Counted from the first letter of the stretch, positions 22,389 through 31,965 are shown. The stretch: DNA of 37,712 nt from Pyrinomonadaceae bacterium (GCA_019694345.1 JAIBCA010000112.1:1-37712), one strand, 5' to 3'. Numbers and translations are program-made. Notes: generated by a model from the sequence alone, not told the origin.

Positions 22389-24056
22389 ATGCCCCTCAGC
22401 CTCTCAAAATTCCTACCCGACCTGAAAAGTGCATCGCTGGCGATCGCCGCAGCAATTTTGCTGATGCTCGCCTTTCCCGATTTCGAATGGTGGTTCACGG
22501 CATGGTTCGCTCTCGTTCCGCTGATGTGGGCGGTGGATCGGGAAAAGGGGTCGGTCGTGCGCTCGTTCGTGACCGGTTGGTTGTTCGGGACGATCTTTTT
22601 TTTCGGCACGTGTTGGTGGCTTACGTATGCACCGATCCACTACGCCGGATTTCCGTGGTGGCTGGCGTACTCGGGGATGATATTTGTTGCCCTGATCGTC
22701 GGGGTGTTTCCGGCGTTGTTCGCGGGTATTTTGGCGGTGCTTCTGCGAAAGCTCGGCTCGTGGGCTTTCCTCGCAGCTCCTTTCGTCTGGGTATTCACGG
22801 AGTTTCTGCGGTATTGGGTGACGGGGAATAACTGGAATGCGGTTGGGTATTCGCAGTTTCTGGGCGGACTTTCGGGGTGGGCGTCGATTGGCGGAGTTCT
22901 TTCGGTGTCGTTCGCTGTTGTAATTTACAACCTCGTGGCGAACGGGCTCGTCTTGATTTGTATCGATGTTGTGTCGGCATTAGCAAAAAAGGCCAACGGG
23001 ATCACAGAGCCGAATGAAACCTCGCCACATGAAGTTGAACAGTCGATGTTCAAACCACTAAACAACGGTTCCGACGACGACCTTAATCCGTTTTTTATGA
23101 TCGCCGCTCTGGCGGTTTTTGTCATCATCGCGTGGATAACGTCTCCGGTTTACTACAACACCGAAAGTATCAAGTCTACAGTCATCGCTATCCAACCAAA
23201 CGTCCCGATGAGCGGGCTTGATCTTCAGAAATGGCAGCAGTTGCGGCAGCGTCAGGTCGATCTTGCAGAAGGCGAGATCATGAAACTCAAACGAACTGAC
23301 GCCCGGGATCTCGTAATTCTTCCCGAGTCTCCGATGAATTTCATGTATGAGGACGACCGGGAGTTTCAGAAATTCATCAACGATTTTGCCCGGCGAAATA
23401 ATGTCAGTGTACTTTTCAATTCGGCGGAGCCTGATGCGACCAACGGCAAGTATTTTAACTCAGCGGTGATGGTCGGGCCCGAGGGCCGAGAGGTCGGGCA
23501 ATATGATAAAATCTTCCTACTGCCGTTTGGCGAGGCCGTGCCGTCATTTTTGGATGGGATAGTTCCAGCATTTGTCGGAACATTTTCGTACGGCAGCGAA
23601 TACGACATTTTGCCCGTGGGCGACGCCAAGGCCGGCGTGATGATCTGCTTCGAGTCACACTTTGGCCAGCTCTCGCGGGAATACGTCCGAAACGGTGCTG
23701 ACGTGATCATTGAAATGACTAACGACGGCTACCTCGGCCCGACACCGGTGCTGCGGCAGCATTTGGCGAACGCGGTATTCCGTGCGGTCGAGACGAACAG
23801 GCCGGTCTTGCGTGTCACCAACGTTGGCATCACGGCCTACATCAACGAACGCGGCCAAGTCCTCGATGAGGCTCCGTCATACCAAGAAGCAACACGCGTC
23901 TGGAGCGTGTCAAAAAGCGACGGCTCGCAGACCTTTTATGTGAGATATGGAGATTGGTTTGCGTGGTTGTGTTCGGTGGTGACGATCGGCCTGTTGGGAT
24001 TATCGATACGGAAACGAAGGGCAGAAACGCGAGTGTCAACGAGCGTGCCGGTGTGA
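22389..24056 (+). CDS. lnt: Apolipoprotein N-acyltransferase
   Basis: A 555-residue inner-membrane enzyme that adds the third acyl chain to lipoproteins. N-terminal hydrophobic segments span about 1-210 with the family motif ALVPLMWAVDREKG and GTCWWLTYAPIHYAGFPWW. After a linker and another membrane span (about 235-255) comes the nitrilase-like domain. The catalytic triad is visible: Glu near 313 in VILPESPMNF, Lys near 374 in QYDKIFLLPFGE and Cys near 420 in AGVMICFESHFG. The C-terminal span is WFAWLCSVVTIGLLGLSI. Several lipoproteins in this window are plausible substrates. A polar 30-residue insertion (about 200-235) precedes the last N-terminal span. Confidence 0.95.
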   Translation: MPLSLSKFLPDLKSASLAIAAAILLMLAFPDFEWWFTAWFALVPLMWAVDREKGSVVRSFVTGWLFGTIFFFGTCWWLTYAPIHYAGFPWWLAYSGMIFVALIVGVFPALFAGILAVLLRKLGSWAFLAAPFVWVFTEFLRYWVTGNNWNAVGYSQFLGGLSGWASIGGVLSVSFAVVIYNLVANGLVLICIDVVSALAKKANGITEPNETSPHEVEQSMFKPLNNGSDDDLNPFFMIAALAVFVIIAWITSPVYYNTESIKSTVIAIQPNVPMSGLDLQKWQQLRQRQVDLAEGEIMKLKRTDARDLVILPESPMNFMYEDDREFQKFINDFARRNNVSVLFNSAEPDATNGKYFNSAVMVGPEGREVGQYDKIFLLPFGEAVPSFLDGIVPAFVGTFSYGSEYDILPVGDAKAGVMICFESHFGQLSREYVRNGADVIIEMTNDGYLGPTPVLRQHLANAVFRAVETNRPVLRVTNVGITAYINERGQVLDEAPSYQEATRVWSVSKSDGSQTFYVRYGDWFAWLCSVVTIGLLGLSIRKRRAETRVSTSVPV

Positions 24057-24107
24057 TGATCAGACTCGGCACGCTCGTTCACACTTGCGTCTAGGCCACC
24101 AGATTTT

Positions 24108-25212
24108 ATGGAACTCACAGAACTGCAAACAAAATTCGACGCGATCAGAGAGAAAGTTACCCAACTTGGGAGGTATCTTTGACGCACCTGCAAAACAGAA
24201 ACAGTTAGACGAACTGGAACAGCAAATATCGGCTCCCGGTTTTTGGGATGATTCGGACGCGGCCCAAAAGGTCGTCCAACAGCGTTCGCGCATCGAAAAG
24301 TCGCTGGCTCGTCAGTCCGGTTTCGAGACGGGCGTTTCGGATGCCGAAGTGCTCTTTGAGTTTGCGGCCGAGGACGCCGATTCGGCCGTGGAACTTGAAC
24401 CTTTGATAGCGCGTCTAGAGACAGAGGTCGGACTTGCCGAGACCGAGAGCCTGCTCTCCGGCGACACGGACGCAAACAACGCGATCTGCTCGATCCAGGC
24501 GGGTGCCGGCGGAACGGACGCCCAGGATTTCGCTCAGATGCTGCTGCGGATGTATCTGCGCTGGTGCGAAAAGAAAGGCTTTAAGGCCGAGATCATTGAT
24601 GAGCAGTCCGGCAGTGAGGCAGGAATAAAGTCAGCGACCTTTCGGGTGGAAGGTGATTATGCCTATGGCCTTTTGTCGGCTGAGGCAGGCGTGCACCGAT
24701 TGGTACGAATTTCGCCGTTTAACTCGGGCGGAAGCCGCGAGACGTCTTTCGCGTCTATGTTTGTCAGCCCCGAGATCGACGAGAACATCGAGGTCAAGAT
24801 CGAGGACAAGGACCTCCGCGTCGATACCTATCGATCGTCCGGTGCCGGCGGCCAGCATGTCAATGTGACCGACAGCGCGGTGAGAATTACGCATTTGCCG
24901 ACCGGAATTGTGGTAACTTGTCAGAATCAGCGATCGCAGATACAAAATCGGGCGGTCGCGATGCAGGTGCTGCGTTCAAAACTTTACGAACTCGAACTCG
25001 AGAAACGGCTCGAAGGAGCGGCCGAACTTGAGGCGACCAAGCAAGATATTTCGTTCGGATCGCAGATCAGGAATTACGTTCTGCACCCGTACCGCCTGGT
25101 CAAAGACACGCGAACGAAGCACGAAACGGCTGATGTCGATGGCGTACTGGACGGTGATATTGATGAGTTCATTAAAGAAGTTCTGATGTTTCGAAAACAA
25201 AAGGTGCAATAA
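24108..25212 (+). CDS. prfB: Peptide chain release factor 2, made by programmed +1 frameshift
   Basis: RF2 terminates translation at UGA and UAA. The first 24 codons run from the ATG at 24108 to CTT, followed by TGA at 24180-24182. Shifting +1 (24108-24179 joined to 24181-25212) gives a 367-residue protein continuing DAPAKQKQLDELEQQI. The anticodon-mimic tripeptide SPF is at about 202-204 and the catalytic GGQ at about 247-249 in SSGAGGQHVNVTDSAVRITH. Both sit where E. coli RF2 has them. A naive annotation starts internally and loses the N-terminus. It lies 51 nt after lnt on the same strand. Confidence 0.96.
24168..24183 (+). promoter_or_regulatory. RF2 autoregulatory frameshift site
   Basis: GGGAGG (24168-24173) acts as an internal Shine-Dalgarno, three bases before CTT-TGA-C (24177-24183). 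When RF2 is scarce the ribosome slips +1 from CTT to TTT and resumes at GAC. Spacing and sequence match the E. coli site. Confidence 0.93.
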
Positions 25213-25268
25213 GAGACTGGCGTTTCGCAATTGCAATCGGACTGCATTTCAATAGTTTGCTATTCACG

Positions 25269-27743
25269 ATGAAGATCTGCCCGACATGCAACGAGATCTA
25301 CAAGGACGACGACATTAATTTTTGTCTCGCGGACGGCACCACTTTGCTCAAAAAGAAGAGCGGCAAGGCGGCCAAGCACTCCAGGTTGAATGAGGTCATC
25401 GCGGTGATCGTCGGCGTTTTGGCGGTGCTTGTGTTTCTGTCGCTGGTGACGAGCAGCCCGGACGACCGCTCATTGATATCGACGGGTGCGGGACTGACCT
25501 CGACGCGAAACTGGGTCGGCGTGGTCGGAGCGAACATTGCAGCGGTGCTATTGAGCGGGTTTGGCTGGACTGCCTACCTGATACCATTGTTGATCGGCTT
25601 GATGGCGTGGCGAGTGTTTCTGTCGGACACGCTGGTGCCGAGCGTTGCCCGTATCGCGGGCTATATTTTCTTTGCGGTTTCGCTTTCGGGGCTGATCTCG
25701 CTTGCCGGCGGTTACGGGGCGATCATCGGCGAGGCTGCTGCTCTGGGGACCGCGTATTTTATCAGCAAAATTGGTGCCGGCATTTTGCTGACGGCGGTAC
25801 TGATCTGTTCAGTATTGCTCATCACCAATTTTACGCTGACCGGTTTTCTGAGCCATTTTGACGTCGCTTGGGAGAATTTGCGGATACGCATCGACGAATG
25901 GCGTGCACGGCGGCGGGCCGAACAGCCCTCGGAAGATCCGGCGAGAAAGCGAGCCGAGAAGCGCCGAGAGAAGCGCGAACATTCCGCCGAAACGGTGCCG
26001 CCGACGATCTCGGTCGGTGACGTCGAGGCATTTGCCGCTGCGGCTGCGGCCGGTCAACGTGAAGAGCCGCTGTTCGCCGATGAACCGATCGATTCGATCC
26101 CGACGATCGACACCCGCGAAGAGCAGTTTGAGACGCGAAAGGTGCTCGACCCCGATATCGAGAACATCCCGATCGCACCAAAGAAGGCCGCCGACGAAAT
26201 TGACGAGGAACCGACCGTTGAGGAAGATGAACCGGTCGACGAGGTCGCCAAGCCCTCTGCCCAGGACTACGAGAACTACGTTCTGCCCGACCCGTCTCTG
26301 CTTTCCGAAGTGCCGCCTGCACTCACGCACAAGGAGTCGGAACTGCGCGAGGTTGCCGCACTGCTTGCCAAAAAGACCGCCGAGTTTAACGTTCCCGGCA
26401 AGGTCGTACATATTTCGCCGGGCCCGGTCGTGACGACCTTCGAGTTCAAGCCGGACGCAGGTGTCAAATATTCGCGTGTGACGGGCCTGGTCGATGATCT
26501 CTGTCTCGCTCTCAAAGCTCCGTCCATTCGCATCGACCGTATTCCCGGGAAGGCGTATGTCGGCATCGAGGTGCCGAACATCAAGCGAGAGACGATCTTT
26601 CTCCGCGAGGTGATCGAGTCGGCAAAGTTCACCGAGTCAAAATCGCTTTTGACGCTTGGCCTCGGTAAGACGATCGACGGAGCCAAGTACGTCGCCGATC
26701 TCGCAAAGATGCCGCACCTTCTCATCGCGGGTGCGACCGGTGCGGGCAAATCGGTCGGCGTCAACACCCTCGTGATGTCGATCCTTTATAAGGCAAAGCC
26801 AGACGAGGTCAAGTTCATAATGGTCGATCCGAAGCGGCTCGAACTCGGGTTGTACGGCGACATTCCGCACCTTTCGACGCCGATCATCACCGACCCGAAA
26901 AAGGCCGCGACTGCCCTGCGTTGGGCCGTGACCGAGATGGAACGCCGCTACAAGGACCTAGCCGGTTATTCGGTCCGCAACATCGACGGGTATAACGAAA
27001 AGATCAAGCAGTTCAAGGCCGAGGGGCGTCTCGACGATAATGGCGACCCATACCGAAAACTGCCCTACATCGTCATCATCATCGACGAGCTCGCCGATCT
27101 GATGATGGTCGCCGGCAAGGAGGTCGAAGAGTCGATCACTCGTTTGGCGCAGATGGCGAGGGCGGTCGGCATCCACCTCGTGCTCGCGACACAGCGGCCG
27201 TCGGTCGATGTCATTACGGGGCTCATCAAGGCAAACTTTCCCTCGCGAATCAGTTTCCGGGTGTCGAGCAAGGTCGACAGCCGAACGATCATCGACGGCA
27301 ACGGTGCCGAGGCATTGCTCGGGCAGGGCGATATGCTGTTCCTGCCGCCGGGCAACAGCAATGTGACACGCGTCCACGGAGCCTTTGTCGATGAGCACGA
27401 GATACTGAAGGTGGTCGAGTTTGCCAAGGCTCAGGGCCGTCCCGAGTACGACCGGACGATCACCGTCTCGCAGGAAGAGCTCGAGGACGACGGCGAATTG
27501 CCCGGACGCCGCGACCCGCTCTTTCACGACGCTCTCAAGTGCGCGGTTCAGGCAAAGCGCGGTTCGACCAGCCTGCTCCAACGTCACCTGCGGATCGGCT
27601 ACGGCCGTGCCGCCGCCATCCTCGACGCGATGGTTCGCGAAGGCTTTATAGGCGAGATGGACGGAGCCTCGCGTGCCCGCCCGATCCTCGAAAAAGCGTA
27701 CGAATATCTACAAGACCTTTCAGAAATGGAAAACGAACAGTAG
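25269..27743 (+). CDS. ftsK: FtsK/SpoIIIE DNA translocase with N-terminal zinc ribbon
   Basis: An 824-residue septal DNA pump for chromosome dimer resolution and segregation. It opens with MKICPTCNEIYKDDDINFCLADGTTL, a CxxC...C zinc-ribbon-like knuckle, before four transmembrane segments (about 45-65, 80-105, 118-150 and 165-190). An acidic, Arg/Glu-rich linker spans about 215-345. The motor has Walker A GATGAGKS near 487-494, Walker B VIIIDELADLMM near 600 and the ATQRPSVDVITG motif. The C-terminal gamma winged helix (about 755-815: STSLLQRHLRIGYGRAAAILDAM) reads KOPS-like sites. The ATG at 25269 is chosen over the upstream TTG because the Cys pair follows at once. Confidence 0.95.
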   Translation: MKICPTCNEIYKDDDINFCLADGTTLLKKKSGKAAKHSRLNEVIAVIVGVLAVLVFLSLVTSSPDDRSLISTGAGLTSTRNWVGVVGANIAAVLLSGFGWTAYLIPLLIGLMAWRVFLSDTLVPSVARIAGYIFFAVSLSGLISLAGGYGAIIGEAAALGTAYFISKIGAGILLTAVLICSVLLITNFTLTGFLSHFDVAWENLRIRIDEWRARRRAEQPSEDPARKRAEKRREKREHSAETVPPTISVGDVEAFAAAAAAGQREEPLFADEPIDSIPTIDTREEQFETRKVLDPDIENIPIAPKKAADEIDEEPTVEEDEPVDEVAKPSAQDYENYVLPDPSLLSEVPPALTHKESELREVAALLAKKTAEFNVPGKVVHISPGPVVTTFEFKPDAGVKYSRVTGLVDDLCLALKAPSIRIDRIPGKAYVGIEVPNIKRETIFLREVIESAKFTESKSLLTLGLGKTIDGAKYVADLAKMPHLLIAGATGAGKSVGVNTLVMSILYKAKPDEVKFIMVDPKRLELGLYGDIPHLSTPIITDPKKAATALRWAVTEMERRYKDLAGYSVRNIDGYNEKIKQFKAEGRLDDNGDPYRKLPYIVIIIDELADLMMVAGKEVEESITRLAQMARAVGIHLVLATQRPSVDVITGLIKANFPSRISFRVSSKVDSRTIIDGNGAEALLGQGDMLFLPPGNSNVTRVHGAFVDEHEILKVVEFAKAQGRPEYDRTITVSQEELEDDGELPGRRDPLFHDALKCAVQAKRGSTSLLQRHLRIGYGRAAAILDAMVREGFIGEMDGASRARPILEKAYEYLQDLSEMENEQ

Positions 27744-27792
27744 GCGGCCGGCGTTTGGCATTTCCGGCGCAGCTCATCTATCATTAGCCGAA

Positions 27793-28092
27793 ATGCGGAC
27801 CACCCTGACAGTGCTTCTCGTGATTGCCGCGGCCGCCGCGTCGTGTACTTCGCGGGCGGCAGTTATCCCGGCGGCAAATGCCGTGACACCTTCGGCAAAC
27901 GCCGTAAATATCAACACCGCAACGGTCGAGGAACTCGAGAAACTGCCCTATGTCGGACGTAGGACGGCCGAGTCGATCGTGCAGTTTCGCAATCAGAACG
28001 GGCCATTTCTCAGGGTTGAGCATATTTTGCAAGTTCGCGGAATGAGCGAGGCCCGTTTCATAGAACTGAGAAGCTCGATCAGGGTCGAATAG
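27793..28092 (+). CDS. comEA: ComEA-like helix-hairpin-helix lipoprotein
   Basis: A 99-residue exported DNA-binding protein. A lipoprotein signal (LTVLLVIAAAAASC) places the lipidated Cys at about 18. An Ala/Pro/Asn-rich spacer follows, then the ComEA domain (about 40-99): VNINTATVEELEKLPYVGRRTAESIVQFRNQNGPF and HILQVRGMSEARFIEL, two HhH motifs that bind DNA without sequence specificity. It is shorter than Bacillus ComEA, which is anchored by a membrane span. It sits 10 nt upstream of comEC, supporting a DNA-uptake role. The frame begins earlier, but the ATG at 27793 gives the signal peptide. Confidence 0.9.
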   Translation: MRTTLTVLLVIAAAAASCTSRAAVIPAANAVTPSANAVNINTATVEELEKLPYVGRRTAESIVQFRNQNGPFLRVEHILQVRGMSEARFIELRSSIRVE

Positions 28093-28102
28093 ATGATCTT
28101 CG

Positions 28103-30784
28103 ATGGCTGTTGATCGTAAAATCCGAGAGTATGATCGCCAGCCTCTGACATGGCTCGCGGCCGTCTTCGCGGGCGGCATACTGCTCGCAAATTTAGTTAA
28201 TTTCCCGAGTTCAGTGTCTATCGCTCTGTGCCTTTTCAGCGGTATTACGGCGCTGATCCTCCGAGCCGGGCGCATTGCCACGGCGTTCGCCCTGCTTGCA
28301 TTCTTTTCGGCCGGGATGATCGCCGTCGGGATCGAGCGAGCAGGTTTCAGGACGGACAGGGTCAGGGTGCTGCTCGATAATGGCAGTATCGCGACGGGTG
28401 CACCGATCGTTATGGAAGGGGTTCTGAGCAGATCGCCGGAACCGCGGCCGGATGGGCTGATCGCGGACATTGACGCCTCTAAGATCACATTCAGGCGATC
28501 GGAACGATCTGTTTCCGGCCGAGTCCGCCTTTATGTACCACTGACAAATGGAGTCGATAACGCCGATCAAGGCTTGGGGTATGGCACGAGCGTCCGCGTG
28601 GCGTGCCGCATCTCCCGCGACGATGGTTTTCTTGATCCGGGCGTCAAACCCAGAAGGCAATTGCTCGACCGTATCGGGATCGACGCGACTTGTAACGCCA
28701 AAAGCCGCTTGCTGGTCGAACCGATCGCAGAAGAGCAAGTTTTTGTCCCGCTAAAATGGGCCTATGAGGCTCGGGCCGGCTTGATCGACGTGTTTCGCCG
28801 CGAGCTCTCGCAGCCGGCTGCCGGCGTGATGATCGCATCGTTGCTGGGCAACAAGTTCTTTTTGGACAAGCGCACCGCCGACCTTTTCCGCGAAGGCGGC
28901 ATATTCCACATATTGGTGATCTCGGGGCTTCACATAACATTTATCGGCGGGCTGCTGCTGCTGTTCATACGGCTATTCACCGACGATCGCTGGATCCAGT
29001 TCGGCGTCACCGTGGTCGTAATGTGGTCATACACGTTTGCGGTCGGTGGCGATCTGCCGGTGGTTCGGGCCACGATAATGTTTACCGTACTTCTATTCTC
29101 ATTTGTGATCTATCGGCAGGGCGGCCTGCTGAATTCACTGGGCGGTTGCGCCATCGCACTACTCGTTTGGCAGCCGTCCGCAATTTTCGACCCATCGTTT
29201 CAGCTGACGTTCGTCAGTGTTGGCGCGATCGTTGTCCTTGCCTATCCGATCATCGAAATGCTGAGACGGATCGGAAGTTGGACACCCACGACGGCATCAC
29301 CGTTTCCACCGAACGTACCAGCTTGGCTCGCGCGATCATGCGAGATCATATTTTGGAATCCGGCGGCTTGGTCGATCGAGGCCAAACAGCAGATATGGTC
29401 GGCTGTGCTGTATCGTGGCGAGATGCCCAAATGGCTAACGCACGGCGGCCTGCAGCGGGCACTGCGAAATGTGATCGAGGGCTTGATCGTGTCAACGGTC
29501 GTCCAAGTATGTATGCTGCCGCTAAGCGTTGTTTACTTTCACAGGGTCTCGTTATCAGCGGTCATTCTAAATTTATGGGTCGGCCTGTTCATTGCGATCG
29601 AGAGTTTTGCAGCTGTCCTGGGAGCGGTTCTGCTGATCGCCGGCCGGCCGCTCGCGGTGCCATTCTTCAGGATCGCAGAGTTCGCTGATTCGATAATGCT
29701 TGCCGCACCGGGCATGATGTCGGATAACGGTTGGGCCAGTTTCCGCCTGCCTGCCTATGCGGGCCACGCGTCCGCATTGTATCTGTTCTATTTCGTTCCG
29801 ATCCTGATCCTGGCATTCGGTGTCGCGGCATTGGATCCGTTCAAGACCCGGGCAATTGAAGTGCAATGGCGCAGGGCAATGGCCGTCGCGGGAGGTTCGG
29901 CCGTGTTGATGGCGGCGTTGATCATTTTTCATCCTTTCAGCGCGGGACGGCCTGACGGCAATCTTCACCTTGATATTCTCGATGTTGGCCAGGGTGATGC
30001 TGCTCTCGTCACGTTTCCAAATGGTACGACGATGCTCGTGGATGGCGGCGGGCGATTTGATTATCGCGACAACGATCCGAACGGAGACGATTTCGAGCCA
30101 GATGTCCGAGGGATCGGCGAGTCTGTGGTGTCCGAGGTGCTTTGGCACAAGGGGCTCTCTGGCATTGACTATATCCTTGCGACCCACGCGGATGCCGACC
30201 ATATTCAAGGGCTTACCGATATTGCCGGCAATTTCTCTGTCAAAAAGGCTCTGATCGCTCGCTTGCCTTTGGACGATCCGGATTTTGCGGCTTTTGCCGA
30301 GAAAGTCCGGCGACGCGGTATAACGACGGAGTTTGCAGCACGCGGGGATGTGTTGCGGATCGACGGTGTTACGGTCGAGGTGCTTCTGCCCGCCGCGGAT
30401 GAGCGTCAGAATACTGTCTGGGGCAACGACCAGTCAATAGTGCTGCGGATCTCAATGGGTTCATTTGCGTTCTTGCTCACCGGCGACATCGAATCCGCGG
30501 CCGAACGCGAACTGGTCACGGGCGGCGGGACATTAAGGGCAAATTTGGTCAAGGTGCCGCACCATGGCAGCCGGACGTCTTCGACAGATGAATTTATCAG
30601 GGCGGTCGGGGCTACGCAGGCGGTCATCTCGGTCGGACGTTCGTCGCCGTTCGGACATCCCCATCCGGAGGTCGTCGGGCGATGGCGTGCGGCCGGGGCA
30701 AATGTACTCACGACCGGCGAACGCGGAATGATCTCGATCTCGACCAATGGCCGCGAAATGTGGATGCAGGCCTTTGTGCCCTAG
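28103..30784 (+). CDS. comEC: ComEC/Rec2 DNA-uptake channel protein
   Basis: An 893-residue membrane protein that carries single-stranded DNA across the inner membrane in natural transformation. The N-terminal DUF4131 region has hydrophobic spans at about 15-90 and an OB-like segment. The Competence domain includes LLGNKFFLDKRTADLFREGGIFHILVISGLHITFIGGLLLL (about 250-290) and about eight more spans to about 590. The C-terminal metallo-beta-lactamase domain (about 610-890) has LDVGQGDAALVTFPNGTTMLVDGG and ATHADADHIQGL, with LTGDIE and VPHHGSRTSS as later metal ligands, so the nuclease site looks intact. It is paired with comEA, and its transcript ends at a strong terminator. Confidence 0.95.
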   Translation: MAVDRKIREYDRQPLTWLAAVFAGGILLANLVNFPSSVSIALCLFSGITALILRAGRIATAFALLAFFSAGMIAVGIERAGFRTDRVRVLLDNGSIATGAPIVMEGVLSRSPEPRPDGLIADIDASKITFRRSERSVSGRVRLYVPLTNGVDNADQGLGYGTSVRVACRISRDDGFLDPGVKPRRQLLDRIGIDATCNAKSRLLVEPIAEEQVFVPLKWAYEARAGLIDVFRRELSQPAAGVMIASLLGNKFFLDKRTADLFREGGIFHILVISGLHITFIGGLLLLFIRLFTDDRWIQFGVTVVVMWSYTFAVGGDLPVVRATIMFTVLLFSFVIYRQGGLLNSLGGCAIALLVWQPSAIFDPSFQLTFVSVGAIVVLAYPIIEMLRRIGSWTPTTASPFPPNVPAWLARSCEIIFWNPAAWSIEAKQQIWSAVLYRGEMPKWLTHGGLQRALRNVIEGLIVSTVVQVCMLPLSVVYFHRVSLSAVILNLWVGLFIAIESFAAVLGAVLLIAGRPLAVPFFRIAEFADSIMLAAPGMMSDNGWASFRLPAYAGHASALYLFYFVPILILAFGVAALDPFKTRAIEVQWRRAMAVAGGSAVLMAALIIFHPFSAGRPDGNLHLDILDVGQGDAALVTFPNGTTMLVDGGGRFDYRDNDPNGDDFEPDVRGIGESVVSEVLWHKGLSGIDYILATHADADHIQGLTDIAGNFSVKKALIARLPLDDPDFAAFAEKVRRRGITTEFAARGDVLRIDGVTVEVLLPAADERQNTVWGNDQSIVLRISMGSFAFLLTGDIESAAERELVTGGGTLRANLVKVPHHGSRTSSTDEFIRAVGATQAVISVGRSSPFGHPHPEVVGRWRAAGANVLTTGERGMISISTNGREMWMQAFVP

Positions 30785-30807
30785 TCGGCCGGATGTGTCC
30801 AGAAGAA

Positions 30808-30841
30808 AAAAGGGCCGGAGCATTTACGCTTCGGCCCTTTT
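30808..30841. terminator. Bidirectional intrinsic terminator
   Basis: AAAAGGGCCGGAGC and GCTTCGGCCCTTTT form a 14-bp stem (one G-T) with a 6-nt loop, flanked by A- and T-runs. It lies between the convergent comEC and the two-domain lipoprotein gene and should serve both. Confidence 0.9.
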
Positions 30842-30862
30842 GTTGTTTGGTCGAACAGGCAA

Positions 30863-31858
30863 TTACATTGCCGGCGATTCGAACATAAAGGCGAGTTTCC
30901 AAGCTTCGCCCTCTTTGACATATACGGCTGACTGGAAGAGCGGGCCGTTCTTCTGTCCGTCGCAGGTGCCGTCGGCGGTGCCCTTTAGGGTCAGAATCTC
31001 GACGGTCGGCGACAGTGCCGTGGCAAATCCGTCGGCGACGCTGACCTTTGTTATACCCTCGCACTTCATCGTCTCGGTCCACTGTTTGATGACCGCGTCC
31101 TTGCCGGACAGATATCCGCCGAGCGGATCGACGAGAGCCATATTGGCCGAGATCATATCGCCGAAGGTCTTGGCGTCCTTTGCCTTGAAGGCTTCCCAGC
31201 CGGCGGTGTGCAGTTTGACCAGAGCGTCGGTGTTGGGGCCGGGCTTCGGCTTGTTTGCCTCTTCCTTGGCGACGGTCTCGGCATCCTTCTTCGGTGCTTC
31301 TTTCTTAGCCTCTGGTTTGGCGGGCGGCGGAGGCGGGCTCTTGGGATCGATGATCAGCGTTTCGCTGTGAAATGCTCCTTTCCATTTGTCGCCGTCGCGG
31401 ACGTAAATGGACGCCGCCCGCGTCGGGCTCGGCAGTTTCATCGCCGCTCCATCCGGGCCGGTGCAGCTGCCGTCGAACGTGCCCTTGTATGTCAGGACAT
31501 ATGTGTCGTCGTTGATCTTGGACATCTGCGGGTCCTCGAGGTTCCAGGTCTTGGCGTCGCATTTGAACGAACCGATCATACCGGCCAGTTCGGCTTTGTT
31601 CATACGCATTCCTTGTTCAAAGGAAACGAACTTGTCCGAAAGGTTAGCCTCGAAATATGCCTTGTCACCCTTGAGCCAGGCTTCGTTCGCCTTTTTGTCC
31701 ATGTCGAACAAGGCTTCCTTTGTAGGTGCGGCGGCGACCGGTTTCGCAGTGTTGGCGTTGGTGTTCGTATTGGCGGGCTTATTTTCCGCGGGTGCTCCAC
31801 AGGCGGCGGCAAATGCGGCGGCTGCGGCGATCAAAAGCAGGATCACTGATCTCTTCAT
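30863..31858 (-). CDS. Lipoprotein with two SnoaL/DUF4440-like domains
   Basis: A 331-residue exported protein. The signal peptide RSVILLLIAAAAAFAAAC has lipidated Cys near residue 20, then an Asn/Thr-rich spacer. Two homologous NTF2-like domains follow: about 45-165 (ALFDMDKKANEAWLKGDKAYFEANLSDKFVSFEQG, with strands YVLTYKGTFDGSC) and about 215-331 (LVKLHTAGWEAFKAKDAKTFGDMISANMALVDPLGG, with VEILTLKGTADGTC). The repeated G-T-x-DG-C motif shows internal duplication. A Lys/Pro/Glu-rich linker (about 170-210) joins them. AGGAGG lies 7 nt before the ATG. Function is unknown; ligand binding is possible. Confidence 0.82.
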   Translation of the reverse strand: MKRSVILLLIAAAAAFAAACGAPAENKPANTNTNANTAKPVAAAPTKEALFDMDKKANEAWLKGDKAYFEANLSDKFVSFEQGMRMNKAELAGMIGSFKCDAKTWNLEDPQMSKINDDTYVLTYKGTFDGSCTGPDGAAMKLPSPTRAASIYVRDGDKWKGAFHSETLIIDPKSPPPPPAKPEAKKEAPKKDAETVAKEEANKPKPGPNTDALVKLHTAGWEAFKAKDAKTFGDMISANMALVDPLGGYLSGKDAVIKQWTETMKCEGITKVSVADGFATALSPTVEILTLKGTADGTCDGQKNGPLFQSAVYVKEGEAWKLAFMFESPAM

Positions 31859-31965
31859 ACAAATTCCTCCTATCGAATCTTTCCGTACAAAAAACGCAAA
31901 TGCCCGACAGATCTTTTTTCCAAAAAACCCCTCGAGCGTTCCAACAGTCGTCCTAATTGGGTATA

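Noticed and set aside
24180..24182. prfB UGA as a selenocysteine codon or a frameshift error
   Set aside because: The CTT-TGA-C context with an upstream GGGAGG is the well-known RF2 programmed frameshift; the +1 product matches RF2 end to end.
28211..28738. 175-codon minus-strand frame inside comEC
   Set aside because: Antisense shadow; comEC has membrane and metallo-beta-lactamase motifs through this region.
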